Of a stretch of 64,000 nucleotides of DNA, positions 55,824-64,000 are shown piece after piece (position 1 is the stretch's first letter; each line of letters begins with the position of its first letter). Under the pieces are notes generated by a model. It was not told the origin of the DNA, searched no databases, and worked only from the letters and a program-made list of their open reading frames with translations. Made by a program: the position numbers and the translations under genes. Source of the stretch: Oceanirhabdus sp942490885 (GTDB lineage Bacteria; Bacillota; Clostridia; Clostridiales; Clostridiaceae); contig CALNYT010000002.1 of NCBI GenBank assembly GCA_942490885.1, positions 1,798,001 to 1,862,000 on the forward strand, given 5' to 3'.

Positions 55824-57203
55824 ATGAAGCTTTGGGGAGGTAGATTTTCTAAGTCAACAGCATCTATAGTTGATGAGTTCAATGCATCTATAGAATTTGA
55901 TCAAAAGCTATATAAGCAGGATATTATAGGCAGTATAGCCCATGGAAAAATGCTTTGTAAGAGCGGTATTCTAACAAATGAAGAAGGAAACAAAATTATA
56001 GAAGGATTAGAAGAAATTCTTAAGCAAATAGAAGAAGGTAAAATTGAATTTAAATTAGAATATGAAGATATTCATATGAACATAGAAAAAATATTAACAG
56101 ATAAGGTTGGAGAAGTTGGTAAGAAACTTCACACTGCAAGAAGTAGAAACGATCAAGTTGCTGTAGATATTAGATTATACGTAAAAGAAGAAATAAATAA
56201 CATATTAATATTACTAAAAAATCTTTTATCAGCTTTAATTGATATGAGTAAAGAGAATGTAGATACTATAATGCCAGGATATACTCATCTGCAAAGAGCA
56301 CAACCAATAACAGCAGCGTATCATATTATGGCGTATTTTAATATGTTTAAAAGAGATTACACTAGACTTGAAGATTGTTTAAATAGAACTGATTATATGC
56401 CACTTGGAGCAGGTGCATTAGCCGGAACAACTTACGATACAGATAGAGATTTTTTAGCTAAACAACTTAAGTTTGCTAATATATGTGATAACTCTTTAGA
56501 TGCAGTTAGTGATAGGGATTTTGTTATTGAATTTATAAGCGCAGCTTCAATAATTAGCATGCATTTAAGTAGATTTTGTGAAGAAATAATTATTTGGAAT
56601 TCAGCTGAGTTTGATTTTGTTGAAATGGATGACAGTTATAGTACAGGTAGTAGTATAATGCCACAGAAGAAAAATCCTGATATTGCTGAGCTTATACGAG
56701 GAAAAACTGGAAGAATATATGGTAATCTCATGAATATTTTAACCATTATGAAATCACTTCCCCTGGCGTACAATAAAGATATGCAGGAAGATAAGATACC
56801 ATTGTTTGATACAGTTGAAACCATTAAAATTTCCTTGGAAATATTCAAAGAAATGTTAGTTACCATGAAATTTAAAAAAGATAATATGAAAAAGGCAACA
56901 AAAAATGGATTCATGAATGCTACAGATGTAGCGGATTATCTAACTAAGAAGGGTGTACCTTTTAGAACATCTCATGCAGTTGTTGGAAAGATGGTGCTGT
57001 ACTGTATTGAAAATAATAAAAATATTGATGATTTATCAATAGAGGAATTTATGAGTTTTTCAGATTGTTTTTCAGAAGATATTTTAGAAAAAATAAAAAT
57101 TGAGAACTGTATTGAGTCAAAAGTATCAGTAGGATCAACATCTAAAAATAATGTATTGAAAATGATTAAAAGTGGTGAAGATTTTTTGATTGAGGAAATT
57201 TAA
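55824..57203 (+). CDS. argH: Argininosuccinate lyase
   Basis: Releases arginine and fumarate in the last step. 459 residues. Family motifs: LWGGRFSKSTASIVDEFNAS, HTARSRNDQVAVDIRLY, MPGYTHLQRAQPI and the signature GSSIMPQKKNPDIAELIRGK with the catalytic Ser. AGAGGAG precedes the ATG. Last gene of the run; no clear terminator follows, and a truncated ORF begins 40 bases later. Confidence 0.97.
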   Translation: MKLWGGRFSKSTASIVDEFNASIEFDQKLYKQDIIGSIAHGKMLCKSGILTNEEGNKIIEGLEEILKQIEEGKIEFKLEYEDIHMNIEKILTDKVGEVGKKLHTARSRNDQVAVDIRLYVKEEINNILILLKNLLSALIDMSKENVDTIMPGYTHLQRAQPITAAYHIMAYFNMFKRDYTRLEDCLNRTDYMPLGAGALAGTTYDTDRDFLAKQLKFANICDNSLDAVSDRDFVIEFISAASIISMHLSRFCEEIIIWNSAEFDFVEMDDSYSTGSSIMPQKKNPDIAELIRGKTGRIYGNLMNILTIMKSLPLAYNKDMQEDKIPLFDTVETIKISLEIFKEMLVTMKFKKDNMKKATKNGFMNATDVADYLTKKGVPFRTSHAVVGKMVLYCIENNKNIDDLSIEEFMSFSDCFSEDILEKIKIENCIESKVSVGSTSKNNVLKMIKSGEDFLIEEI

Positions 57204-57245
57204 CGTAAAGACTATTACACTTAAAACTACACTTTTTAAAATTAA

Positions 57246-57572
57246 AATATTAGTATAAATACAAAAACTTTTAAAGACTTTAGTGAAGAAGATAAAAGTT
57301 ATTTATTTGACTACATTGCGGACAAATATAATGTAACTATGTTAGATATGAGTTTTGAAGAATTACAGGATGAAGGTTATGTTAAAGAATTATTCTTTGA
57401 GGAAGGAATTTTGTTTGAAGTAGAAAAATATACTTCTAATTCTTCAAAATCAGTTTCTTTTGAAGGGCAAAAGTGGCGTTCAGGATTAGGTGCAATTGGG
57501 TTTTACTTTGAGGCAAAAAAGAAAAACAATGAATGGGAATTAAAAGAATGTAAAATGACTTGGATTAGTTAA
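57246..57572 (+). pseudogene. Truncated ORF of unknown family
   Basis: The frame is open from 57246 and reads coherently (INTKTFKDFSEEDKSYLFDYIADKYNVT) well before its first ATG at 57339, with no start codon or ribosome binding site at the front. The downstream part (FEELQDEGYVKELFFEEG, then WKLR-like charged C-terminus) looks like real protein. I read it as the 3' remnant of a gene that has lost its start. Alternatively it is a short 77-residue protein from 57339. Confidence 0.45.
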
Positions 57573-57656
57573 GTAACAAAAAATAGTTTATGTGAATAGT
57601 ACTGTGGTACTTTGAATAATTGAATATATGGTATGTATGATAAGCCTAGTTTACTA

Positions 57657-57695
57657 TAAAAAGTCATGAGGAGAGTTCCCTCAGGACTTTTTTAG
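57657..57695 (+). terminator. Terminator
   Basis: AAAAGTCATGAGG and CCCTCAGGACTTTTT pair with one A-G mismatch around AGAGTT and end in a T-run. It closes transcription of the truncated ORF or of the arginine operon. Confidence 0.75.
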
Positions 57696-57780
57696 TGTGC
57701 TAATTTGATTGTTATATAATTTTTCATAAGAATACTAATATTTTTGTTATAATATGCATATAGAAATTTAGAGATTGAGA

Positions 57781-58362
57781 ATGAGAGGAGTGGCTGAAAT
57801 TAATATTAAGAAAGAACTTGTGAAGAATGATTTTATTATAATGGAAGACCTTGAAAAATTATATTATGATGAGGATTACATTACAAAAGCAGAAGAAAGT
57901 TATAGATGGTATATTCATTCATCTAATTCCATAGTTGTTATTGAACATAATGGAGAGATAGTTGGGTTCATGAATATGTTTCCAATTAAAGATGAGATTT
58001 TCAATAAAATAAAAAACGGTGAGTATAATGATAAATTTATGACTTACAAGGATGTGGTATTACTTGATGAGAGAGAAGAATTAATACATAATCTATTTCT
58101 CAGCTGCATAGTTATCCATGAAAAATACAGAGGGGGAGAAGCACTTAAAATACTTCTTCAAGAATACTTGAGAATCTATGAACAATATGTAAGTAGAGGT
58201 TTTAAATTTAATAATGTTATTACTGATAATGTTACAGAAAATGGTGTTAAATTTTCTAAAAAAATAGGATTGAAACCTATTATTGAATCAGACCATGGAT
58301 CCACTATATGCATGGGAAGGTATGAAGAATTATTGACAACTGTGAAAAAGTTAATTGGTTAA
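57781..58362 (+). CDS. GNAT-like acetyltransferase
   Basis: About 193 residues. The segment SIVVIEHNGEIVGFMNMFPI and the later LSCIVIHEKYRGGEALKILLQEYL (acetyl-CoA loop of the RxxGxA kind, here YRGGEA) suggest a GNAT fold, ending in FSKKIGLKPI. The start is uncertain: the ATG at 57781 lacks a clear site, and AGAGGAG lies just inside the frame, so a rare start slightly downstream is possible. Monocistronic. Confidence 0.7.
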   Translation: MRGVAEINIKKELVKNDFIIMEDLEKLYYDEDYITKAEESYRWYIHSSNSIVVIEHNGEIVGFMNMFPIKDEIFNKIKNGEYNDKFMTYKDVVLLDEREELIHNLFLSCIVIHEKYRGGEALKILLQEYLRIYEQYVSRGFKFNNVITDNVTENGVKFSKKIGLKPIIESDHGSTICMGRYEELLTTVKKLIG

Positions 58363-58644
58363 AAGATAACAGAGGAAGCATATTTATTTCATGTTTATTC
58401 TAGAGTTTTTTTTGATTTAATTCTTAGTTTCATATTAAGATAAGATCTTATTGTTATGGAAACACTATATAAAGTATGTATAAGCTGAGATATGTCTTTA
58501 CATGAACATATATATATTGATATAATTCAAAATGGAATGCTTTGCGCTTTAAAAAGAGCATTGGTAGAATAAGAAGTATTTGTAGATATGTTCAATGCAT
58601 ATATCTATATGAAGAAAAATATAGAGTTCAAGGAGAAGATTCAA

Positions 58645-60000
58645 ATGAAAAAGAGAACAAATTACGAGTTTATAATAGAAGATGTGGAGTTTCCTTCACA
58701 TGGAATAACTTATGTGAATGGAAGAAAAGTACTTATTAAAAATGCATTAAAAGGTCAAAAGGTAATCGGTAAAGTAACAAAGAAAAATAGTGAAAGAATT
58801 GTAGCAAAGCTTATAGAGGTTGTTGAAGATGTAGATTATAAAATCCCTCCAGTGTGTAAGCCTTTCTCAATTGGGTGCGGAGGTTGTGCTCATCAGGATA
58901 TCTCTTATGATATGCAGTTAGATTCTAAAGAATATCAAGTAATGAAGCTTTTTAGAGATGCAAATATAGAAGGTTTTGAGTATCTTGGGATTGAGGGAAG
59001 TCCTGATGTTTTTGAATACAGAAATAAAATGGAGTTTACTTTCGGAGATATGGAAAAAGGTGGAGAATTAACTCTTGGAATGCACGTTAAGAATCAAAGC
59101 TTCGCAATTTGTACTGTTGATGATTGTCAAATTGTTGATGAGGATTTTAGAAAGGTTCTTTCAACTACAATAGATTATTTCAAAGATAAAGAATTACCTA
59201 AGTATAGAGTTATGCAGCATTCAGGATATTTAAGAAATCTTGTTGTAAGAAAAGGAATAAATACAGGTGAAATCCTTGTCAATATAGTAACAACAACTCA
59301 ATTAGAGTTTGATATGAGTGATTTTGTTAAGGAAATACTGTCACAGGAATACAAAGGGACAATTACTGGAATAATCCATACTTTCAATGATTCTTTATCT
59401 GATGTTGTTCAGGCTGACAACATTGAGGTATTACATGGAAGAGAGTTTATTTATGAAGAACTATTAGGATTAAAGTTTAAAATAAATCCTTTCTCATTCT
59501 TCCAGACAAACACAAGAGGTGCAGAGAAATTATACAGCATTGTTAGAGACTTTATTGATGAGACTGAAGATAAAGTTGTATTCGACCTTTATTGTGGAAC
59601 AGGTACAATTGGTCAAATAGTTGCACCTAAAGCTAAGAAAGTTGTTGGAATAGAACTTATTGAAGAGGCAGTTAAGGATGCTAGAGAAAATGCTAAACTT
59701 AATGGACTTGAGAATACTGAGTTCATTGCAGGGGATATAGCCAAGGTTATCCACACAGTAAAGGATAATCCTGAAATTATAATATTAGATCCTCCAAGAG
59801 CTGGAGTTCATCCATTTGCCCTTAAGTATGTATTGAAGTTTAATGCTCCTCAGATTATTTATGTTTCATGTAATCCAAAGACCCTTGTAACGGATCTTAA
59901 AGAACTTGAAGCAGGCGGATATAAAGTTGAGAAGGTTATGTTGAAGGATATGTTCCCGCATACGCCTCATTGTGAAACGGTGGTTAAGTTGAGTAAATAA
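58645..60000 (+). CDS. 23S rRNA (uracil-5-)-methyltransferase, RumA/RlmD type
   Basis: SAM-dependent m5U methyltransferase of the TrmA/RumA family. The ATG at 58645 follows AAGGAG; longer frame starts lie further upstream without a site. N-terminal TRAM domain, then the iron-sulfur cysteines CKPFSIGCGGCAHQD, FFQTNTRGAEKLY, SAM motif VFDLYCGTGTIGQI, and catalytic Cys in IIYVSCNPKTLVTDL. 451 residues. The exact rRNA position (for example U1939) is assigned only by family. Confidence 0.92.
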   Translation: MKKRTNYEFIIEDVEFPSHGITYVNGRKVLIKNALKGQKVIGKVTKKNSERIVAKLIEVVEDVDYKIPPVCKPFSIGCGGCAHQDISYDMQLDSKEYQVMKLFRDANIEGFEYLGIEGSPDVFEYRNKMEFTFGDMEKGGELTLGMHVKNQSFAICTVDDCQIVDEDFRKVLSTTIDYFKDKELPKYRVMQHSGYLRNLVVRKGINTGEILVNIVTTTQLEFDMSDFVKEILSQEYKGTITGIIHTFNDSLSDVVQADNIEVLHGREFIYEELLGLKFKINPFSFFQTNTRGAEKLYSIVRDFIDETEDKVVFDLYCGTGTIGQIVAPKAKKVVGIELIEEAVKDARENAKLNGLENTEFIAGDIAKVIHTVKDNPEIIILDPPRAGVHPFALKYVLKFNAPQIIYVSCNPKTLVTDLKELEAGGYKVEKVMLKDMFPHTPHCETVVKLSK

Positions 60001-60038
60001 TATGGGATACGTTTTTAGATTTTAATATAAAGTAAATT

Positions 60039-60086
60039 AAGACTATGAAGAAAGCTATTATGGATTAAATTTTCATGGTCTTTTTG
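60039..60086 (+). terminator. Terminator after the rRNA methyltransferase gene
   Basis: AAGACTATGAAGAA pairs with TTTTCATGGTCTT across an 18-base loop, followed by TTTTG. Imperfect but well placed, 40 bases after the stop. Confidence 0.65.
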
Positions 60087-60205
60087 TGGTATAGGTATTT
60101 GAAAATTAATAGATAAGTAAATGTTGTAAAGTTTTAACAGTGAAATGGGTTTAAAGATCAATCTAACTAGAACTTTATCTTTAAAGCTAAATCAAATCTT
60201 AATAA

Positions 60206-60430
60206 ATGGAATTTTTAGATGAACTGAATATTGAGTACAAATTGGATTCAAGTAATAATAAAATTATCATTTTAGATAATGATCGTGAAACTATTCTAGA
60301 TATGAATAATGAGACAAGTATTGTTAAAGACTGTACATATATATCTATAAATTTTATTAATCAAATTATTAATGGAAAAATTCAATGGAATCAAGGAGAC
60401 TATTCAGTCACTATAACTAGAGGGGAATAA
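60206..60430 (+). CDS. Doubtful small hypothetical protein
   Basis: 74 residues (FLDELNIEYKLDSSNNKIIILDNDRETILDMNNE), acidic, no membrane segment, no family recognised. There is no ribosome binding site before the ATG and an in-frame stop lies directly upstream. It neighbours a pseudogene fragment, so it may itself be a remnant. Confidence 0.35.
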   Translation: MEFLDELNIEYKLDSSNNKIIILDNDRETILDMNNETSIVKDCTYISINFINQIINGKIQWNQGDYSVTITRGE

Positions 60431-60600
60431 AAACTTGGGAGAAGTTAGTGTGAAAATAAACCCGAGTTTCCGGGTACAACAAAAAGCAATTTCAAGTCTC
60501 TAGAAAAATTTGAAATATATTTTTGTTTATTTTTTTCAAGAGAGTCTCCCATTTAAAATTTTACTAAAATATTTTTTTATTAACGATAATCAAAGTATGA

Positions 60601-60798
60601 TTACTAAAAACAATAAAACTCAAAAAAACTTCAAAGAAATATAAAATAAATCCAATATTCACAACGTCAGTAGCAGCTATAGCTGTGCATGAAACTGGAA
60701 ACGCAGAATCCTATGCTATAAAATATTTAAATAATCCTGCGGGAGTTATCAATAAGGAAACTAATTGGAGTACATTTGAGAACTATGGAAAGAAATAA
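60601..60798 (+). pseudogene. Remnant of a glucosaminidase-type cell-wall hydrolase
   Basis: An open segment without start codon reads KKYKINPIFTTSVAAIAVHE, then TGNAESYAIKYLNNPAGVIN and KETNWSTFENYGKK-stop. The pattern of HETG, SYAIK and NNPAGVIN is that of bacteriophage or sporulation-type glucosaminidase domains, with the catalytic Glu in HETG. About 66 codons survive out of an expected domain of 150 or more; the frame begins right after a stop. Clearly a broken gene. Confidence 0.7.
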
Positions 60799-60957
60799 CT
60801 TGAATTTTGCATATGAAAATGTTTTGAAGTGCAACCTAATAAAAGAATTCTTTTAATTAAACTGAATTTAGAGGGTTAGAAACCAGGAGAACAATGTAGA
60901 GAAATAGATAGAAAAACTGAATTTTAATCTTAAGAGCTGGGTCATGCAAAATAGTAG

Positions 60958-61110
60958 TTGACAAAGATTGACATACTATGATATATTTATACATGAATTG
61001 AAACCAAGAAGGTTTCCACAATATTAATTAGAATTTTAGGAATTAATATAAATTGGACCCACGAAGGGGCTAAGTAGAAAACTTACCTTTTTGGGTTATT
61101 TTATTTAGTA
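60958..61110 (+). other. Structured non-coding stretch with first CCCACGAAGG hairpin
   Basis: TTGACA occurs twice (60958, 60968), but no ideal -10 follows. Then come hairpin GAAACC/GGTTTC (61000-61016), hairpin ATATTAATT/AATTAATAT (61021-61049), and a terminator-like stem 61057-61096 in which ACCCACGAAGG pairs imperfectly with CCTTTTTGGGT around TAAGT/ACTTA, followed by TATTTTATTT. Could be a small RNA or decayed leader. The remaining sequence from 60431 to 60600 and 61110 to 61275 shows only a small ACCCG/CGGGT stem near 60470. Confidence 0.45.
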
Positions 61111-61277
61111 AATGAGAGGATATTATGAACATGTTTGCCCTGTTCTAAGATGATAGAAGAATAGATTAAGGTTTCAGGAAAAATTATGCAGCTTAATTAT
61201 TAATTTTATAAACAAAAAATGTTATTATTGCTTTAAAATAGAGTCATGAAGGCTCTTAAAAAAGAAAAATATCTATT

Positions 61278-61358
61278 TTTGTTATATAATTATTTTTGAT
61301 ATAATCAACCCACGAAGGGTACTAAATACTTTAGTACCATTCGTGGGTTTTTTATTTA
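61278..61358 (+). promoter_or_regulatory. Promoter and leader hairpin of the fmdE operon
   Basis: TATAAT (61300-61305) with a weak TTTGTT -35 predicts a start at the base of a strong hairpin: AACCCACGAA (61307) pairs with TTCGTGGGTT (61349), with inner GGTACTAAA/TTTAGTACC, followed by six T. The operon's ribosome binding site comes 12 bases later. The stem shares ACCCACGAAGG with the hairpin at 61057. It may be an attenuator, or a terminator for upstream RNA. Confidence 0.6.
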
Positions 61359-61374
61359 ATTAAAGGAGGACTAT

Positions 61375-61902
61375 ATGATGAATAAAGAATTGTGGAACAA
61401 ATGTGTTGAATTTCATGGACATGAATGTCCAGGACTTGCTATAGGGTTTAGAGCAAGTGAAATAGCATCAGAAAAAATGGGATTAAAATTTTCAACGGAT
61501 GAAGAGTTAGTATGTGTAACTGAAAACGATGCTTGTGGAGTTGATGCAGTGCAGGTAATTACAGGTTGTACTTTTGGTAAAGGAAATCTCATATATAAAG
61601 ATACAGGTAAAATGGCATTTTCTTTTTTTGAAAGAGAAAAAAATAACAGTATAAGATTAGTTCTAAAACAGTTTAAAGGCAAAATGAGTAGAGAAGAGCG
61701 ACAAAGATATATATTAGAGGCACCTATTGATGAGGTATTCAACATGATGAAACCAAACTTTGAAGTACCTCAAAATGCAAAAATATTTAATACAATTATT
61801 TGTGAGAATTGTGGTGAGGGCGCACCAGAGCATAAAATTAGACTGAGTAATGGTAAGAAGCTTTGTTTAGAATGTGTCAACGAATATTCAAGAGGGTGGT
61901 AG
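61375..61902 (+). CDS. FmdE-family protein with C-terminal zinc finger
   Basis: 175 residues. The FmdE domain starts with CVEFHGHECPGLAIGFRASEIA (conserved His-Gly-His-x-Cys) and has ENDACGVDAVQVITGCTFGKGNL; the C-terminal CENCGEG...CLECV is a four-cysteine zinc finger. FmdE was named from molybdenum formylmethanofuran dehydrogenase operons of methanogens; in bacteria its role is unclear, but metal handling is likely. AAAGGAGGA precedes two adjacent ATGs (61375, 61378). First gene of an operon with a methyltransferase and an ABC importer. Confidence 0.85.
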   Translation: MMNKELWNKCVEFHGHECPGLAIGFRASEIASEKMGLKFSTDEELVCVTENDACGVDAVQVITGCTFGKGNLIYKDTGKMAFSFFEREKNNSIRLVLKQFKGKMSREERQRYILEAPIDEVFNMMKPNFEVPQNAKIFNTIICENCGEGAPEHKIRLSNGKKLCLECVNEYSRGW

Positions 61903-61909
61903 AAATAAA

Positions 61910-62731
61910 ATGGATAATTTAAATCTTGAAAAAACTTGGAATGAATCAAGTAAGGAAGATTTATATGAATCACAGAAATTTTGGGATTTAAGAGCGGAAG
62001 AATTTAATAATATGATAAATAAACAAGAAGAAAAATTTGAATTAGTACAATATCTTCTTTCAAAAGATGCAATAAATAGAGGCTATGATGTTTTAGATAT
62101 TGGATGTGGTGCAGGAAAGTATATATTGGAGTTTGCAAAGATAGCAAATGATGTAACAGGAATAGACATATCATCAAAAATGATATCGTATGCTGAACAA
62201 AATGTAAAAAATATGAATTTAAGTAATGCAAATTTTAAAGTTATTCCTTGGCAAGATATAAATCTTGATGCGTATAGATGGAGTAAAAAATTTGATCTTG
62301 TTTTTGCTTCAATGAGCCCAGCCATTAATAGTAAAGAAACTTTGACAAAAATGATAGAAGCATCAAAAAAATACTGTTTTATGAGTGGTTTTGTATATAG
62401 AAGGGACAAAATAAAGGATGAACTTGTAAAAAGAATAATAGGAAAAAATGAAAATAAAATATTTCAAAAAAATATTTATTGTAGCTTCAATGCTTTATGG
62501 AATATGGGTATTTACCCTGAAATAACATACAAGGATGTAGTATGGAATAAAAAAATAAGTGTGGAGCAGGCAGTAGAAATGTATACAATACTACTTCAAA
62601 AAAATAATAAAGAAGATAAATCTATAAAACCAAAAATAAAATCTTATTTACAAGAGATAAGTAGTGATGGAGAAGTAGAAGAAAGTATTGAAGCAAAAAT
62701 TGCATGGATGTTTTGGAAGATTAAAGAATAG
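61910..62731 (+). CDS. Class I SAM-dependent methyltransferase, fmdE-operon type
   Basis: 273 residues from the ATG at 61910, which follows GAGGGTGG. SAM-binding motif VLDIGCGAGKYILEFA near residue 60, then TGIDISSKMISYAEQN and FDLVFASMSPAINSKE. The N-terminal helix (KTWNESSKEDLYESQKFWDLRAEEFN) is typical of this clostridial group. It starts seven bases after fmdE and lies 29 bases before the permease gene, so one operon. It may modify a metal-binding small molecule; this is inference. Confidence 0.83.
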   Translation: MDNLNLEKTWNESSKEDLYESQKFWDLRAEEFNNMINKQEEKFELVQYLLSKDAINRGYDVLDIGCGAGKYILEFAKIANDVTGIDISSKMISYAEQNVKNMNLSNANFKVIPWQDINLDAYRWSKKFDLVFASMSPAINSKETLTKMIEASKKYCFMSGFVYRRDKIKDELVKRIIGKNENKIFQKNIYCSFNALWNMGIYPEITYKDVVWNKKISVEQAVEMYTILLQKNNKEDKSIKPKIKSYLQEISSDGEVEESIEAKIAWMFWKIKE

Positions 62732-62760
62732 AAGATAATTTTGAAAGAATGTGGTGACAT

Positions 62761-63846
62761 ATGAAACAACAATTAAATGAAAAAGCAAACTCTGATGGGA
62801 TAGGTAGTTATAAAAAATATACTAAAAAGAAGATAATAATAGCTATGTTTTTATTGTTTCTAGTTGTTATTTTATCAATTATAGCAGTTAATGTTGGATC
62901 AACAAAATTAGGTATACATGAGATATTTATGTCAATTTTAGGGCGAGGAATGAGTATTTCAAGTGTTGTAATTTGGCGTATACGTCTTCCAAGAATAATA
63001 GGTGCTATTATTGCAGGAGGTGGATTATCTGTGGCTGGTTGTGTAATGCAAAATAACTTAAGAAATCCCTTAGCATCTCCATCAACACTAGGAATATCAA
63101 ATGCAGCTGTTTTTGGGGCAAATATTGCTATAGTAATATTTGGAGCGGGTAGTATTCGTAGTACAGCTGCAGATGCTGTAATAATAAACAATCCATATAT
63201 GGTAACTATATCAGCATTTGTATTTTCTGTTGTAGCAATGATGGTTATTTTATTGCTTGCAAAATCAAGAGGATTTTCATCAGAGTCAATTGTATTAGCT
63301 GGAGTTGCACTTGGTTCTCTTTTTACTGCCGGAACAACTTTAATACAATATTTTGCTGAAGATGTTCAAGTAGCAGCAGCAGTTTTTTGGACCTTTGGAG
63401 ATTTAGGACGTCTTTCATGGAAAGAAGTGATTATAATTGGAATTGTTATTAGTCTATCACTAATCTATTTTATGCTTAGAAGATGGGATTATAATGCCCT
63501 TGATAGTGGTGAAGAGTCTGCCAAAAGTCTTGGTGTAAATGTAGAAAAAGTGCGATTAGGAGGAATGCTTGTTTCTTCTATGGTTACCGCTGTAACAGTA
63601 TCATTTCTTGGGATTATTGGATTTATAGGACTGATATCGCCGCAAATAGTTAGACGTTTTATTGGCGGAGATCATCGTTTTTTAATTCCTATATCAGCAC
63701 TTATGGGATCGTTACTTCTTTTAGTTTCAGATACTTTAGCAAGAACATTAATAGCACCAGTTATATTACCAGTAGGAGCTATTACATCGTTTTTAGGAGC
63801 TCCACTTTTTCTTTATCTGTTATTGAAGGGAGATAAAAAGAAATGA
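62761..63846 (+). CDS. FecCD-family ABC transporter permease
   Basis: 361 residues, about nine to ten transmembrane helices. Family motifs: WRIRLPRIIGAIIAGGGLSVAGCVMQ, NPLASPSTLGISNAAVFGA, and GFIGLISPQIVRRFIGGDHR. This class imports iron-siderophore, haem, cobalamin or related metal chelates. Its last codon overlaps the ATPase start in an ATGA arrangement. Next to FmdE, a chelate of molybdenum, tungsten, nickel or iron are all possible. Confidence 0.93.
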   Translation: MKQQLNEKANSDGIGSYKKYTKKKIIIAMFLLFLVVILSIIAVNVGSTKLGIHEIFMSILGRGMSISSVVIWRIRLPRIIGAIIAGGGLSVAGCVMQNNLRNPLASPSTLGISNAAVFGANIAIVIFGAGSIRSTAADAVIINNPYMVTISAFVFSVVAMMVILLLAKSRGFSSESIVLAGVALGSLFTAGTTLIQYFAEDVQVAAAVFWTFGDLGRLSWKEVIIIGIVISLSLIYFMLRRWDYNALDSGEESAKSLGVNVEKVRLGGMLVSSMVTAVTVSFLGIIGFIGLISPQIVRRFIGGDHRFLIPISALMGSLLLLVSDTLARTLIAPVILPVGAITSFLGAPLFLYLLLKGDKKK

Positions 63847-64000
63847 TATTATCAGTTCAAGGATTGGATTTTAAGTATCCAAGCCATAAAGTTCTTAGTG
63901 ATGTATCTTTTTCCTTAGAAAAAGGTGAATGTTTAGCGGTATTAGGTACAAATGGAACAGGAAAATCTACTTTATTAAAATGTATTAACAGAATATTAAA
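63843..64000 (+). CDS. ABC transporter ATP-binding protein (3' end cut by window)
   Basis: The first 52 codons are visible: MILSVQGLDFKYPSHKVLSD, then SFSLEKGECLAVLGTNGTGKSTLLKCINRIL. Walker A is GTNGTGKST. It is the partner of the FecCD permease, with an ATGA overlap at its start. The binding protein is expected further right, outside the window. Confidence 0.92.
   Translation, partial: MILSVQGLDFKYPSHKVLSDVSFSLEKGECLAVLGTNGTGKSTLLKCINRIL

Noticed and set aside
58542..58739. Short ORF overlapping the start of the rRNA methyltransferase
   Set aside because: It is another frame of the methyltransferase 5' end with no ribosome binding site.
1..64000. tRNA, rRNA, CRISPR arrays, integrases, toxin-antitoxin or defence genes
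   Set aside because: Looked for on both strands; none seen. The repeats present are not regularly spaced with unique spacers.

Overview
The window is AT-rich bacterial chromosome and reads as a low-GC Firmicute of the class Clostridia, most likely Clostridium sensu lato. The support is the single-chain clade II PurL, strong AGGAGG-type ribosome binding sites, a T-box leader, a YedE/TusA-like/DUF3343 selenium trio, free-standing ATP-cone proteins and clostridial-style intergenic repeats. Species cannot be told from the sequence. No rRNA, tRNA, CRISPR array, phage or intact transposase gene was seen.

Layout. 1-12.2 kb: de novo purine synthesis, purL (cut by the left edge), two small membrane-anchored proteins on the other strand, then purE-C-F-M-N-H-D as one run ending in a terminator. 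Its promoter carries a PurBox-like inverted repeat, and two gene gaps hold long hairpins. 12.3-15.7 kb: a DUF885 lipoprotein, an NhaC-type antiporter and a REP-like palindromic element. 15.8-22 kb: maltose phosphorylase, ROK glucokinase, an MsmK-type sugar ABC ATPase and a LacI regulator, joined by shared LacI-type operators. 22-27.2 kb: a PAP2 enzyme, a DUF523/DUF1722 protein, two tandem ATP-cone proteins, a MITE-like element, a TauE-type carrier and two hydrolases. 27.2-33.9 kb: a second LacI regulator, a sugar-binding lipoprotein, two permeases and a GH2 glycosidase; a TTTASTAAA motif occurs four times at the two promoters. The MsmK-type ATPase probably energises this importer, which has no ATPase of its own.

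34-45 kb is a patchwork of single genes: YdcF, a methyltransferase behind a terminator-ended leader RNA, LigT-like, HD, two GNATs, an alpha/alpha-barrel protein, an MFS exporter behind a seven-residue leader peptide, the selenium trio, an APH-like kinase and a DUF4440 protein. 45.2-57.2 kb: the arginine operon argG-C-J-carA-carB-argB-D-H, preceded by ArgR-like boxes and a T-box whose specifier reads AGA (Arg). argF is not in the window. 57.2-61.3 kb: a truncated ORF, a GNAT, a 23S rRNA m5U methyltransferase, a doubtful small ORF, a glucosaminidase remnant and a structured non-coding stretch. 61.4-64 kb: FmdE, a methyltransferase, a FecCD permease and an ABC ATPase cut by the right edge, probably a metal or metal-chelate uptake operon.

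Most of the window is core metabolism. The parts most worth follow-up are regulatory: the dual ArgR/T-box control, the uncharacterised leader RNA at 35.0 kb, the leader peptide before the MFS gene, the second LacI operator set and the twin hairpins before the FmdE operon. I saw no clear new defence or mobile system.
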